From Sipunculus nudus (Eukaryota; Annelida; Sipuncula; Golfingiida; Sipunculidae), in contig CM049310.1 of the NCBI GenBank assembly GCA_026874595.1, positions 66,916,056-66,980,055 of the forward strand: a stretch of 64,000 bases of DNA, read 5' to 3'. Numbering within the stretch: the stretch's first letter is position 1; every line of letters begins with the position of its first letter. The notes under the pieces were generated by a model that saw only the letters and a program-made list of their open reading frames with translations, made no database searches and was not told the DNA's origin. This document shows positions 12,532-24,800 of the stretch, in pieces. Position numbers and translations under genes: made by a program.

Positions 12532-14190
12532 GTTTATTTGAATACATAGACAAATATATGAAATGCCTTATTATGAGTTGTGTAGTATAGGTAGTAATGT
12601 GTACAGCAAAGGTTAAGCCTGTTTTGTTTGCAGTTCATGCTTTTCAAAATTAAATTAGGTGGTCCCAGGGCAAAGCTAGTCAAATAAATGTACATTGTCA
12701 GCCTTAATGTAGGTTCAAAGCCATTTCAGATCAATATAGTAGACACCACATTTTATGACATTCACATGGTAACTAATCATACACATACAGAGGCAAAAGG
12801 AAGATTGTGCAACATGTGTGATTAAAAGACAGTAGAACATGAGATTAAACAAAATAATGATAATTTTATTGTACATATATTCTAGAGAATAAGTTCTATA
12901 TTATAGTATGGTCAGATACACATAAACTTACCAGTTGTTTTTAATAAATATAAAATGTACATGAAAATTCATATCACTGAATGAAATATATATTACACTA
13001 AAATATATTAGGGAATGCTTAACGAAAGAGTAATTTTTTTTAACAAACCTGGAACTGTGAAAGCTGAGGGTTTACTGGTCATATGAACATTTAGACAGTG
13101 GATTACATCACTGAAAAAGGATAATTTTCTTTGTTCCAATGATCCTAATGCATTCCCAGGCAAACCCATTTCTTATGTATAAGTTTTTTAATTTCTGCAG
13201 ATGGGTTAAAAACTGACATTAGCCAAAATGGGCATATATGTATACACCATGTATTGAAAGATTTCTCTTTGATTATTTTCATACATGATATGCAACACTT
13301 TCTAGTTTAGTATATAACACTATAGTCAAAAGATTGAAATGATATGCCATTAGCAAATTTATATTGCCCCTGACATCATTGTTCAATGTCACAAAAAAAA
13401 TGAACATTAAGGGATTGACAATCAGTACTGAGTAATGTCATCAGTTCAAACTTCTCCCTCAAATAAAGATGATTTATGCTGATATGTTTGCTGCCAGCTC
13501 GACAATGTAGATTCTGTTTTCAGGCAAAATCCATATCCAAACAAGACTTTTTTCTAAAAAGAAAGTAACAAACACATTGTGTATTCATTGAACAAAAAAT
13601 TCATTAATTGCATGAACAATCTTAAAATGAATAACAACAATCTTTAATATCTGATGACTTTGAAAAAACATATTCACTTTTAAAAATCAAAACAAAAAAG
13701 TGGGACGATAACATAAAATTAAATTAAAAAATATACCTTCACAATTTTTCTTTCAGTCAACCATATAGGTAAACCATAAACATTAATATGTGAAAAGAAG
13801 TGATGTTCTAGATAACTCGGTAATGGGCCTTCCCTCATGAATAATTTTTGCTTTAAAATTTTAACTGGAACTATTAACTGAAAATACATGTATTCATTAT
13901 TACAACACTTTCACAGATTTGAATGAAACAAAGAAATAAAGTATAAAAATAAAATATGATAATAATTTCAATATATGGTAGGGCACAAGTGAAACTGTAG
14001 CACTGAAGTGGAGCACCCAAAACTGACGCTATAATAATATATTTGTCCAATAAAATATAAACAGTAATTAAGTTAAATTGTTATTGTTGTCTTTGAGCTA
14101 TTCCATATATTATATCATTACCATAAATACAAGAAATATATGGGGAAATTGGTTTGTTTATGTTTTTTTAAAGGAATATAAAACGGGATT
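11761..14190. other. AT-rich low-repeat DNA, intron-like
   Basis: There is no coding potential, no tandem unit and no element termini apart from a C run at about 11868-11881 and the TA repeat at 12478-12529. It lies between two promoter-like patches and could be intronic or intergenic. Confidence 0.4.
12478..12529. repeat. (TA)n microsatellite
   Basis: About 50 bp of TA dinucleotides with two TG interruptions at the left edge. Confidence 0.95.
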
Positions 14191-14650
14191 GAACGGGTTG
14201 TCGGTCAAGTATCCTGCATAATTTTGAACTTGAAAACATACTCGACAGCTTACACCCGCCGGAGGTCACCGGACATAAACACTTACCGCTGAAATGGTCC
14301 TGTCAACAGATGGTGTATCGTGATTATATGAGCAGTCATTCACGCTAATTGCCGATTAAAACCGGGGTCTTTTCCTTAATTGTGACCATTTTTGGACATC
14401 CCTGCCGTGTCATTTTGTTTACCTGAGCTCCCAGTCGTGTCAGCTGTGACTGCCCGCGCTGTTATCACACGTGACCGCCACAAATCAAGTGAACAACTGA
14501 TGAAGCGGTCGCCTGGAGTAATACCACGTGAGGCCGCCAGGGGTCGGGGTTATCCGTAACTAGGCCTCATTATGCAACTGGATTTGTCCTAAGGGAATTT
14601 GTAAGTGCACAGCGTAATGCCATTTATGCTCTCGCCTGTTTAATCTTACA
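14190..14650 (-). promoter_or_regulatory. candidate CpG-rich promoter patch
   Basis: GC and CpG rise sharply against AT-rich surroundings. Two CACGTG E-boxes lie at about 14468 and 14525. On the minus strand there are two donor-like sequences, CAGCG/GTAAGTG (about 14281-14292) and CTCAG/GTAAAC (about 14418-14428). This would suit a minus-strand promoter with a 5' exon, but no protein is visible and no transcript is available. Confidence 0.3.
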
Positions 14651-15146
14651 AGACAAATTTATATCACAGAAGATCAATATTTTAAGATGTTGCTGAATTG
14701 ATTGAAAAATGGAGCTTTCAAAGAGCCACAAGGTTTTATATTTGATATGATACTCTCTAACACTTGATAAAAAACCCGCATGCATACATGTATCTATAGA
14801 CGATGTTCAATATTTCTTTTATTTTCACAGAAAATCCCTCATCAAAGCGTTATTGATGGTACTGATAGGCTTGGATTGGTGTCTGATTCTATCTATATAT
14901 TTGACAAAAATATTCCGAGGGAGGGACCAACATCCCCTCAATATACATACAGACCTAAGATATTTGCTTTAACACCACCTTTCAACCCCTGCAGTCTGTT
15001 TGAAAAGGTCCTGACAGGTGCGATAGAATACACAATAATGCACAGGTGCAGCCCATCGCCGTCCAACCTACAGATCATGAACAATTGTGTGGTCCATTGT
15101 CATCGAGTGGGTTGTCTCATCTTCTGCATATCTTATTGCATATCGC

Positions 15147-15197
<51 letters not shown>

Positions 15198-15756
15198 TAA
15201 ACATATTTCTGTGATCCAGTAGCTTAAACAACTATGACGACGTATTTCTGCAAAACGTTGACAGAATATTACAAACACATTTTAAAAATGTATACATGAC
15301 GCGTATTTTGGGGCGGTTTCGGTGCAGCTATTGTACTCAAAAAAAGGGCGATTTTTTACCTAATCGTTTAACTATTCCATGTCATTTCCATGCATGAGCG
15401 GCAAATTGACCCTGTGGTCGTTGTCCGCACGGACAAAAAATAAAATCGGTAGTGGACAAACTTTATGGATTTGGCATGGAAAATCATTAATGACAGGATG
15501 TTGTTTCTGATTTTCTGTATATTTGGTTTTCATATGTTAAATAAAACATGGAATTTCAGTGGGTTACCGTCTCAATAAGATATGTACAAATAAATTTTAC
15601 AATTGTTTTGTGGCGCTGTGCTGGTGGCAAGAAGTCACACATTGGTATGTTTACCTTGAAGACCTAGTCAGTGATGATGTTTACATTTGCGAACCGAAAT
15701 AGGACGCAGGGCATTCAGATTTTCGAAGATCTTTGACTGGTTACATTTATTATTGG
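14651..15756. other. unassigned DNA with a TA repeat
   Basis: A 144-codon plus frame (14780-15214) ends in an Ile/Tyr run encoded by the TA microsatellite at 15146-15192 and has no family resemblance, so I do not call it a gene. Nothing else is evident. Confidence 0.5.
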
Positions 15757-16990
15757 TTAATTTCAACCCCTGTGGTTTAAATTGTCTTTATTCAGATGGC
15801 AAGGGGGCGTTTTCACGGTTCACTGGGTTTCACCAGATGGTCACCGGGCACGTGTCCAAGGCCACATTTTAGTTGTGATTGTCACAGCGAACGCACGCTT
15901 ATTTTATCATTGGGGAATAGAAGTCCATATTCGGTGGACAAAGACTATTCAATATAAAGAGAGGACTTTACAAATACCTCTACCACGCATACCAGGGAAC
16001 CCCTTATGTCCTGTCCTCAACGCGTTTGCGCTAACTAGGGGTGCGTCACAGTCCGGTCCAGCGTTCTTGTCAACCGTCAAAGCGGTGCTCTCCAGCCTTT
16101 GTCTCCAGCATACTTCGTAGAGGATTCGGGAGATTTTGTCAGCGGTCGGGTACGATGAGGTTCGTATGCGGCTGACAGCTTCAGACGTGGAGGAAGTTCT
16201 TGGGCTTATTTTGTAGGCGTTCCAGTGGATACTATCAGGGTGATCGGCGACTGGAAGTGGCAAGCATATATGGCTTACCTTCACTGTTCTTAACCTTTTG
16301 TTCTTAGTGCAATTCGTACAATGGCAAATAACCTTTATTCTAATAATATAAAATTTGGTGGAATTGGCCGAAAAATGTTGTATCACATTTAAGTAGTGAG
16401 AAGCGCGATATATAGTTTAATTGCACTGCATTGTTTTAATATTATCTGTATACTTGTGTACTTGCTTATTATGACGACGCACATTTTTACATTGTGAACT
16501 TTTTAGACAGTAAAGTTCTCCATTACCGACACCTGTGAGTTTGTTGTCTGGATAAGGTTAATTTCAACCCCTGTGGTTTAAATTGTCTTTATTCAGATGG
16601 CAAGGGGGCGCTTTCACGGTTCACTGGGTCGGGCCAGGTGGTCACCGGGTACGTGTCCAAGGGCGCATTTTATTTGAGACTGTCGCAGCGAACGCACGCT
16701 TCTTATTTTACCCTTCAGCCCACCCAGCCTTCAGTTCGATGGGCAAGAAAGTATTGATTTGATCGGGACTCGCTAAAACTCGCATAACAACATGACCGAA
16801 AAATGTAACATTTGTGTCACATTTTATTAGTGTAAAGCGCGATATATATTTTAATTGCACTGCATTGTTTTATTATTATCTGTATACTTGTGTACTTGCT
16901 TACTATGACGACGCGCATTTTACATTGTGAACTTTTTAGACAGTAAAGTTCTCCATTACCCACACCTGTTAGCTTGTTGTCTGGATAACT
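15757..16990 (+). repeat. tandem repeat pair, second copy internally deleted (LTR-like?)
   Basis: Block A ('tttcaacccctgtggttta', then 'cagatggcaagggggcg') occurs at 15761 and 16562. Block B ('tgcactgcattgtttta' through 'aaagttctccattacc' to 'ttgttgtctggata') occurs at about 16400-16556 and 16830-16990. The order is A1-x-B1-A2-B2: a full copy of about 800 bp followed directly by a 434-bp copy lacking the middle. A 145-codon minus frame lies in the full copy's middle (15949-16386) and has no recognisable domain. Block B looks terminal, with 'cagtaaagttctcc', as seen in some LTR ends, but no primer-binding site or polyprotein is present. Confidence 0.65.
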
Positions 16991-17279
16991 TATTAGGCAT
17001 ATAAAGGATAGAATGATGTAAGGAAGACATGAAAGATAAATTAAATGTATGTTTTAGGCAAAGAAGGAAACGGGAACATGCATACCTCAATATTTTGACA
17101 GAAGCAGATCCAAGGGACTCCCCCCCCCCCTCCTTTTTTCAGCCGCTACAACTATTTTTAATTAAAAAATTAAGTAAATGGAGCAAATATAGTGTGTATC
17201 GACAACATCCATTCTAAATATAACCAATAGAAGGCATTTGTCCGTGAAACATTTTGATGAACCTGTGGATCTTTTTTTG
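16991..17279. other. unassigned DNA
   Basis: Contains a C run at about 17121-17130. No gene is visible. Confidence 0.5.
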
Positions 17280-19172
17280 TGATGTAATTAAGATAGGTGG
17301 CATCATTGTTCAAGCATATTAGCTTAATTTCATCAAGACCCATAAGCACAACAAATCTGATGACAATCCAACCAGCCTTTCATGAGGAATCTGCATTGTT
17401 TCTGGGGTGCCCATACATACCCCAACACTCTGAGAATACAGGTCTCTGTGACCCAATTTCAGGCTTCTGGGGAGAACTTTTGAGGAACTCTCAGGATGTC
17501 AAGTTAAAAGATTCTGGGCCCCATGGTTATTATTTGTGCCCTACTTTGGTATTGAATTTTCAATTGTTCTGAGGGGTGCTTATAAGCCCCATAGTTTAGA
17601 AAATATGGGTAACAGAGACCTTAATTCACGTTTCCAAGGAGATTTTTCACAGATCTCCCTGGTAATCATGTTTGAAGATTCTAGGACGAATGGTTACAAT
17701 TTGAGCCCTGTTAAGGGACGACCACATCTTTCAAGGTCTCATAAATAGAGACATAAATTGTGTTAAAATATTTTTAAAATTTAGGTTGTGCCACCAGTCC
17801 GCAAGATCTGATGAAACACGTAATACATGATGAATGCAAAGAATAATGCCGAACAATGCACTAGTTGTTCAAATACCAGAGCTTTTGTATCAAATTATCA
17901 GTTAGTCTGGGAGGCACTTCTTAGCCCCATAGCTCGGAGGATATGGATAACAGAGACCTAATTTCAGGTTTCCATGGAGTTTTTTATGGACCTCCAGGAT
18001 GTCAAGAAAGAAGATTCCAGGTCAAATAGGTATGATTTGTGTCCTGTTAACAGACGACAACATCTTTTAAGGTCTCAAAATAGATAAAAAAAAATAGTAA
18101 AAAATCGAAAAAATACAGGTGGTGCCACCAGTCTGCAGAAACTGATGAAACACTCCATGATCAATATCCATGCAAAGAATAATGGTGATCAATGCATTAG
18201 TTGTTTAGATACTTGAGCTTTTGTATCAAATTTTCTATTATTCCGGGGGGGGGGGGACTTGGAAGCCCCATAGCTCACAGGTTTTAGGTAACAGAGACCT
18301 TATTCCAGGTTTCCAAGGAGACTTTTTACAGGCCTTCCTGCATGTCGTGACAGAAGATTCTACGTCCAGTCATTAAGATTTGTGCCCTGTTAACAGAAGC
18401 GGTATCTTTTAAGGTCTCTAAAATAGAGAGAAAAAAAAAATCGAAATATACAGGTGGCGCCACCATTCTGCAGACACTGATGTAACACCCCATGATCAAT
18501 ATCCATGAAAAGAATCATGGTGATCAATGCATTAGTTGTTCAGATACTTGAGCTTTTGTATAAAATTTTTCATTATTCTGGGGGGGGGGGGGGGTACTTC
18601 AAAGCCCCATAGCTTGAAGAATATGGGTAACTGAGACCTAATTCTTGGTTTTCAAGGAGACTTTTTATGGACCTATCTGGATGTAAAATTAAAAGATTCC
18701 AGGTCCAGTGGTTACGATTTGTGCCCTGTTAACATGACGGCATCTTTTGAGGTCTCAAATTAGAGAAAAAAAATCGTAAAAAATCGAAAAAATAAAGGTG
18801 GCGCCACCAGTCTGTAGAAACTGATGAAACACTCCATGATTAATATCCATGCAAAGAATCATGGTGATCAATGCATTAGTTGTTCAGATACTTGAGCTTT
18901 TGTATCAAATTTTCCATTATTCTGCGGGGTACTTCGGAGCCCCATAGCTCAGAGGTTATGGGTAACAGAGACTGATTTCTGGTTTCCAAGGAGATTTTCA
19001 TGGACCTCCCTAGATGTAAAGTTAGAAGATTCAAGAACCAGCGGTTATGATTTGTGCCTGGTTAACGGACAGACAGACGGACGGACGCCGGGCAAAGAGT
19101 GATCGCTATAGCTCAGAAGACTTTCAGTCAGTGATCGCTATAGCTCAGATGACTTTCAATCAGCTGAGCAAA
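17280..19172 (+). mobile_element. 330-bp monomer element (poly-G family), forward copy
   Basis: Five to six monomers of about 310-345 bp share 'gccccatagctc', 'gggtaacagagacct', 'gatttgtgccctgttaac' and 'atggtgatcaatgcattag'. Several contain the palindrome GGTGGCGCCACC (18453-18464, 18797-18808) and a G run at a fixed position. The right end has GACAGACAGACGGACGGACG and a duplicated 'gatcgctatagctcag' block ending 'cagctgagc'. An inverted copy of the same family is inserted in the 38-bp satellite near 54.3-55.3 kb, which helps define its ends. It is non-coding: stop codons break all frames. Confidence 0.8.
19100..19172 (+). repeat. terminal 35-bp duplication of the poly-G family element
   Basis: 'gtgatcgctatagctcag' followed by 'gactttcagtcag' is present twice head to tail. 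The inverted copy at 54,304 has only one such block, next to its junction with the satellite, so this is the element terminus. Confidence 0.65.
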
Positions 19173-20954
19173 AAAATCAATGCCATGGGATCAAGAGTCA
19201 CTTATTGTTTACTTTTATGACCATGCAGGTTGCTAAGTGACTGTTCATTGTCAGGTCAAACGTGCTTGAATCTGTCACCGAAAGGTTTTGTTCATAAACA
19301 CAATAGATCTTAACCCAGCGCTGGAGGTTGGCCTGATTTGTGAATAACCAGATCACCGAGCAAGGACGCGGGCATTTCGGTCTTGCCGGAGGTAGTTCGG
19401 CTGTTTTCGGGGGAAACCTCAAAGTAATAGTTCCAACAAATGTACACAGACTGCACACGAGCGGAAGGAAACCTGCTGGTGCGTGCATCGTCCTGTCCGT
19501 ACATAGTCCGTTGTGTGCGCTGACTTTAAGAGTGTGCGGCCCATAGTAACGTAACTTAGATTTCTCTTCTATCTACGGTTAACCATGTTCTTGAAGGTCG
19601 TGAGAGGACTTGGTAGGACGTGGCCTTTACCGTAAGACACCGTAGGGGACGTGAATGAACGTGGGTGGTCGTGCGAGGTCCATGTTCCCTTTGAAATTTT
19701 CAAAAGGAAAGGGACAGAACGTGGTCCCTGACACAGACATGTGCGCTCGTGGCACCCTGGATGAAACTGATTTTGAGCTTAGAGCTTGGCCACAGCCTTT
19801 GAAATCACCATTAAAACATGTCTAAATGGCCCCTATATAGCCTAATACTACCCATAGTAATTTAAGATACAAGGTAAAAGAGACTGTCGGATGACTTTTG
19901 GCGATCTGTAGTATAAAATATCCATTTGTGTGTCTCCAGTTCATATATATCCTATACAGATACACAAGATGATGCAGCTTTATTGTTTTACATTAAAAAA
20001 AAAGGAAGGGGGGGGGGGAATGAAAAATCTTTTTTCGAAAACAAACCAATCAGAAATGTTAATGATTTATTGACAAACTGCCAAGTAGGAAAAGATGTCA
20101 CTCAAGCGCCGTAGTTGAGGAAGTCAGGGACCCTAGGCACTCTTTCATCAACGATAAAAATGATATCTGAGTGAATGTTTAAATATTATCTATTTACTAT
20201 TAGATCCAAAGATTAGGAGAAATTCAGAGGAGACAGAGATGAAAAGCTAAGGTATATAAATATTTAATTGGATGCAAGGCCAGTGGATGTAGAGTTAGTC
20301 TCTTTCTTCATAGGACTTGGTAGGATTATGTCTAGAGGAGAAACAAATTTATTTTTGGCTATTGTATGCTTGTGCTAATTTGTTAAGATTTGTATTGAGT
20401 TTATGTATTATACTGTTGCAAGTGTTGATGGATTTTTCTATCTACCCAGGGAGCAAACCAGTTTTACCTGACATGGCTTGCTATATTTGGTTGTGCGTCA
20501 TTAACGTGTTCTCTTGGTCCATTCCGGTAACACAAAGGTGCACAAAAATTGAAAATTACTGCACATTATTAATTATGAAACATTAGTGCATTACACAACA
20601 TAGATTCTTCTGCACATTTTTCTTTTTCTTCCTATTTTAATTATTTTATAACAACTCAGCCCTGCTTATAATTTGTGAAAACAAATCATTCTAGAGTAAG
20701 CCCTATATTATTAGTAATTTTTGGTGAGTCGGTGAAATGTTTTTTCAAGAAAACTATTTTTTTAACGGAGAACATTCAAGACAAACGTTTACTTTTTCAA
20801 TGTGTCGATGCATAAATGAAAAAATCACACGTTGTTTATTCTTCTCAATTATTATGAAACAATCATTAAATATTCATTTCCACAGAAGTTAATTTGAGAG
20901 ACGACACGACTGAATCAATCCTTTACTGAAGTAATGATCCTAATGATATTCAGT
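19173..20954. other. unassigned DNA
   Basis: Contains an inverted repeat centred near 19,699 ('tccctttgaaa' against 'ttcaaaaggaaaggga') in a region rich in 'acgtgg' words, possibly the core of a foldback element, and a G run at about 19999-20009. Overlapping short frames near 19,200-19,550 show no family resemblance. Confidence 0.45.
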
Positions 20955-21059
20955 TCACAACTCCAATTTCTCCAACTCTGCCTGCACATTACATACCCTC
21001 TTATTCATTTTCATCACTGCTGTTACAACTGTTTTCACAGAGCAGTTTGGTATATTTTG

Positions 21060-21170
21060 CACGAGTAAAAGTTCGGGTTTGCCTTTGCACTTACACCCAA
21101 TGAAGCTGTGAACATACCTCTTGGCACATGAACAATTGCGATTGCAACCTTTTTTACATGCACAAAAAAT
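21060..21170 (-). other. Cys-rich C-terminal motif of the decayed gene
   Basis: The minus-strand reading gives C-A-C-K3-type spacing: CxC-x3-C-x3-CxC, then about eleven residues and CxC. This resembles CXC/tesmin-type zinc knots that bind DNA. It lies one frame away from the preceding LPPT segment, after a stop at about 21185, so the connection is broken. Confidence 0.65.
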
Positions 21171-21579
21171 CCCTTTTAGCTACATCCTAAGGCCATGCAG
21201 TTTTCGTCATTTGAATGGGAACAAATTCATCCTTCACCTTCCATCCATTTTCAGTTGGGTAAGAGAGCTGGGGGTCTGGCAAGTGTGCAGTTTTGTCAAT
21301 CATAGTCGCACAAGCAGCTCGTTTCATGTGAAGATTGAACGCATCTTCGGTAGGAGGCAACATTTTGAGCACTGTAGTGTTACTGTTTAGGAACCTGGTT
21401 GCCCTGAGTTCGTGCAGAATTTGAAAAGAGTTATTCTGCCCTGCTGCTTAAAACTGTTATAAATAATTCCCTGGCCTGGTTGGTGACACCCTCAGTTATA
21501 TCATAACCATTCTCACCAAAATGTGCTGCTTGGTCAAACTGCATTTCCGTGCCCTTTTTTAGCCATGATTTCATTCCCG

Positions 21580-21865
21580 TGCAGTATGGATAGCGGGTTG
21601 TGTCTCTACTACTCAGACTGTGAATGAAAGAAGCGAATTGCACAACTCGTCATCAAGACCAATGGCAATCTCGTGTATTGGTAGGCATCTTTCAGCGTCT
21701 CTTCTGATCCACATCTCCTGCAGACCCAGATCTCGTAGATGAGCAACAAAATAATATTTGTTCAATAACACATTCATCAGTATCATTTGCATGGATTATG
21801 ATGCGCTCAACACCATAGCTTTTTGTAGTATATATAGAGCGCAACAGGTGTCCACCTCTTCTTGT
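21580..21865 (-). other. putative nuclease core (EEVDT / NDTD / RDTT)
   Basis: The three acidic motifs fall within about 95 codons, spaced as in FEN/XPG nucleases, where EAEA/EADA, a DxD and a GCDY-type motif supply metal ligands. All three aspartate positions are retained in this copy, although the frame shifts between motifs. The functional reading is inferred from motif order, not from a structural search. Confidence 0.5.
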
Positions 21866-24800
21866 GTAGAAGATAATTCGGCATTATCAGAAGCACATCC
21901 ATTGCTGAGCATCACAATTTTCTTACATTCTTGAAAACCTCCAGAAAGGTATAATTTTGTACACCCTAACCGCGGATTTTCTATTTTAGGCTCAACAAAC
22001 TTTCGAGATAAAAATCCAGGAGAGCTGCTTTGTTCTCACACATCTTGAACAACTCCTTTCGATCTGGAGCATTATATGCATCACTGACCTCATTCACTTT
22101 CCCTGCGTCAGGTACTCTTCAGACTCTAATCGTTGTATCAGTCACAACATACATGAATCGTCTGTGTATTTTGTGGCACATCACTAAGAATCAAATTCTT
22201 GTATCTATTTACGACTTCAAGTCCACAGTCGTAGGTTATACATTGCATCAATGATAACAGCAGTCTTTAATCTCTTTACGGGAAGCTCTGCAATTTCCTC
22301 AACATTGGCTTCCAATTTAAGTACGTTAACAAGAGTAGATTTGGTTTCCGTAGCTCTCATGTTTCCAATTTCGTCATAGAGGGAAGGTGGTGAATCAGCA
22401 CAATCGTGTTTACCAATCCATTCGACTACATCAATGTTACCTCCAGCAGCTGCGGCTTGTGCCATTCTCATCAAGGCAACAATTTCGCTTCTTTTACCCT
22501 CCGCTTGCTGCTTCACAATACGTTTATTTCTATTCTGGATATGAAACGTTTGCAACTTAACCACAGATTTCCTCGTCTCAGTGCTTTGAATGGACCCAAG
22601 GAGTGCTTTGTTGCCTATTTCCATGACATTGAGTAAATCTTCTTGCACTCGGTCTTCCGCTACCTGTCCCGTAGCAATATTCACAAGGCGAAGCTTTGAT
22701 GAGGAAAATGGGTTGTTCTCACAGCATCTATGATACGTTGAACCATTTGTGTATCCTTTGCAATACGGGCCTTGTCAGATTCATGATGAGGATTTTCTCT
22801 CTCTGAATTCATGTTTAACATAGATTTCAGATATAACGATGCGGCTGCAGTCAATCGTTTTGTGTATACCCATTTAGCTCTAGCTGCTTCTTTCATCGCA
22901 ACACCATCCAGTCCGCTAGCTTCCTTTGCCTCAGCATTATACGTCTGTTCTAGTAGAATGTCTGGTGAAACAGCATTGTGACTACCATCAGATGGTCTGC
23001 CTACAAAGTTCCCCTGCATGAAGGAATCATATACAACAGGTTAAACTGATTTTAACTGCTTCATCTCAAACAAGTATTGTAGCAGGGACTGCTGGAATTA
23101 CTTGTCATGAACAGCAGTTGTAAGGTATGGCAGCATATTTGCTGATTCATGCAAATGACCTAGCCAATTCCCTTCCCTCTGATAGTACAGGAATCTTAAC
23201 AGTATTTCCGACGTATCCATGAAAGATATCCACAATTTAGCTGTTTGACTTTGGATATGCTCCTGTTTAAACGTGTTTAGCTGTTTCCTAATGCTGCGAA
23301 TTTAGCACCAGCACCTCGGGATATCTTGCACCTGCTTGGCTGCATCATCTTTATTGTCCAACAACATTTGAATGACTACCCACAAATTGTCAGCCCACTC
23401 GACACAGTTTTTTCCAAGACACTATTCTTCAAAATTCCTACAGAATGGTTGCCACATTGCTGCGTTTAATAGCCGTATGGCATGAAGTGTTTGGTAATAA
23501 TCGGCCTTCTCGCCAAACATTTTTCTCGCAGTTCCCTCTTCACAAAGCCCGGCTGATGTGAGAATAATTTCTGCACCACTGTCTCTCATGATCTTGCAGA
23601 TTGCTTTCAAAAAGTTGTGGGCTTGATGGTAACCTCCTAAGAGAAGAATTACCTTACCAAATGTATCTTTTTTATGTTCTCTTATAATCCTGGCAAGTTC
23701 ATAAGTCGCCTGATCACCTGCGATTATTGTAAACGCATTGTTGAGAAAACGTGAAGGTTTAACCAATCTTTTCATTTCAACTTGTAAAACCGCAAGGTTT
23801 GTTGGACTTTGGGGAATCAGTGGAAAGTAACTAACCTGGCTTGCCCTTTGAAAAGGCATGAGTCTTGAGCAAAATGTTGAGAATCCTGGTATGACTCTTG
23901 AGTGAAAGAGACATCTATCAACGTGGATATTTCAGAAGATATTCTACATAGTTTCCAAACAAGTAGCTTGTCATCTGCAGATCCGTCACATTCGGTTTGA
24001 AGACTGTCATTAGAGGAAAGATGCTGTAGGGACCTTGACCTTTTTCTCTCCTTATCTGTGACATAAACATCTGGAAGGGAAAAGTCCTGATTGCTTCCTA
24101 AAGATCTTGATCAGGAACCGAGGGGTACACTCAAACTCTCGCTTCTCTTTATTGTTGAACTTGCATTTGTAACATGAAAACTGCCCCCTTGGAGGGTTTT
24201 CTTCTTCCAGTCGAGATTATCAACTGCAAATACATAAGGTAAGCCAATGACGTGTGTACTCGATATATTTTCAGGTATAAATTCATCATCCTGTTCTTCT
24301 TGCTGCATAACAGAAATAGTTTTGGCGGTCAGCTGCCGCTGGAGACTGTCAAAGCTCGTTCCCTGTCCCAACCTATAACTCAAGGTTACGAGCGATTTAC
24401 TTAGATGAAGAGTAGTGGCCGTACCGAGGGGTATCGGCATATTAGTAATATGCTGCAGCAATTGCTGGGCTATGAACAATGCTTTTTTGGAAGTGTCTGG
24501 ATCTACATTTACTCTGGATTAAGCTTGTGTCGTAAGAATTTCTTTACCTGCTATTAAGTATACTTAAAAGTTGAAAAGACAGTCTGGAACGAGCTGAGAC
24601 GCTGCAGCAGCTGGCATTTCCAAGGAATCTGATGTCTTGAGATGTGTTTTGTAAGCCTTCGTCTCTTTTCTAAAGATTTTGGCTGAACGAATAATCATCT
24701 CCATTTGCCGATCAAGTTTTCTCTTTATATCCAATTTTGAAAGGTTTGCAAGGGCATCACCAAGAGGGACATTGCAAAGCACATGCAAAGCCTGAACCAC

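Noticed and set aside
14780-15214. 144-codon frame with an Ile/Tyr tail
   Set aside because: The tail is the TA microsatellite and the rest has no family resemblance, no codon signal and no splice context I trust.
15949-16386. 145-codon minus frame inside the 800-bp repeat as a real gene
   Set aside because: No domain recognised, it lies inside a repeat unit, and the second repeat copy lacks it; kept only as a note in that repeat.
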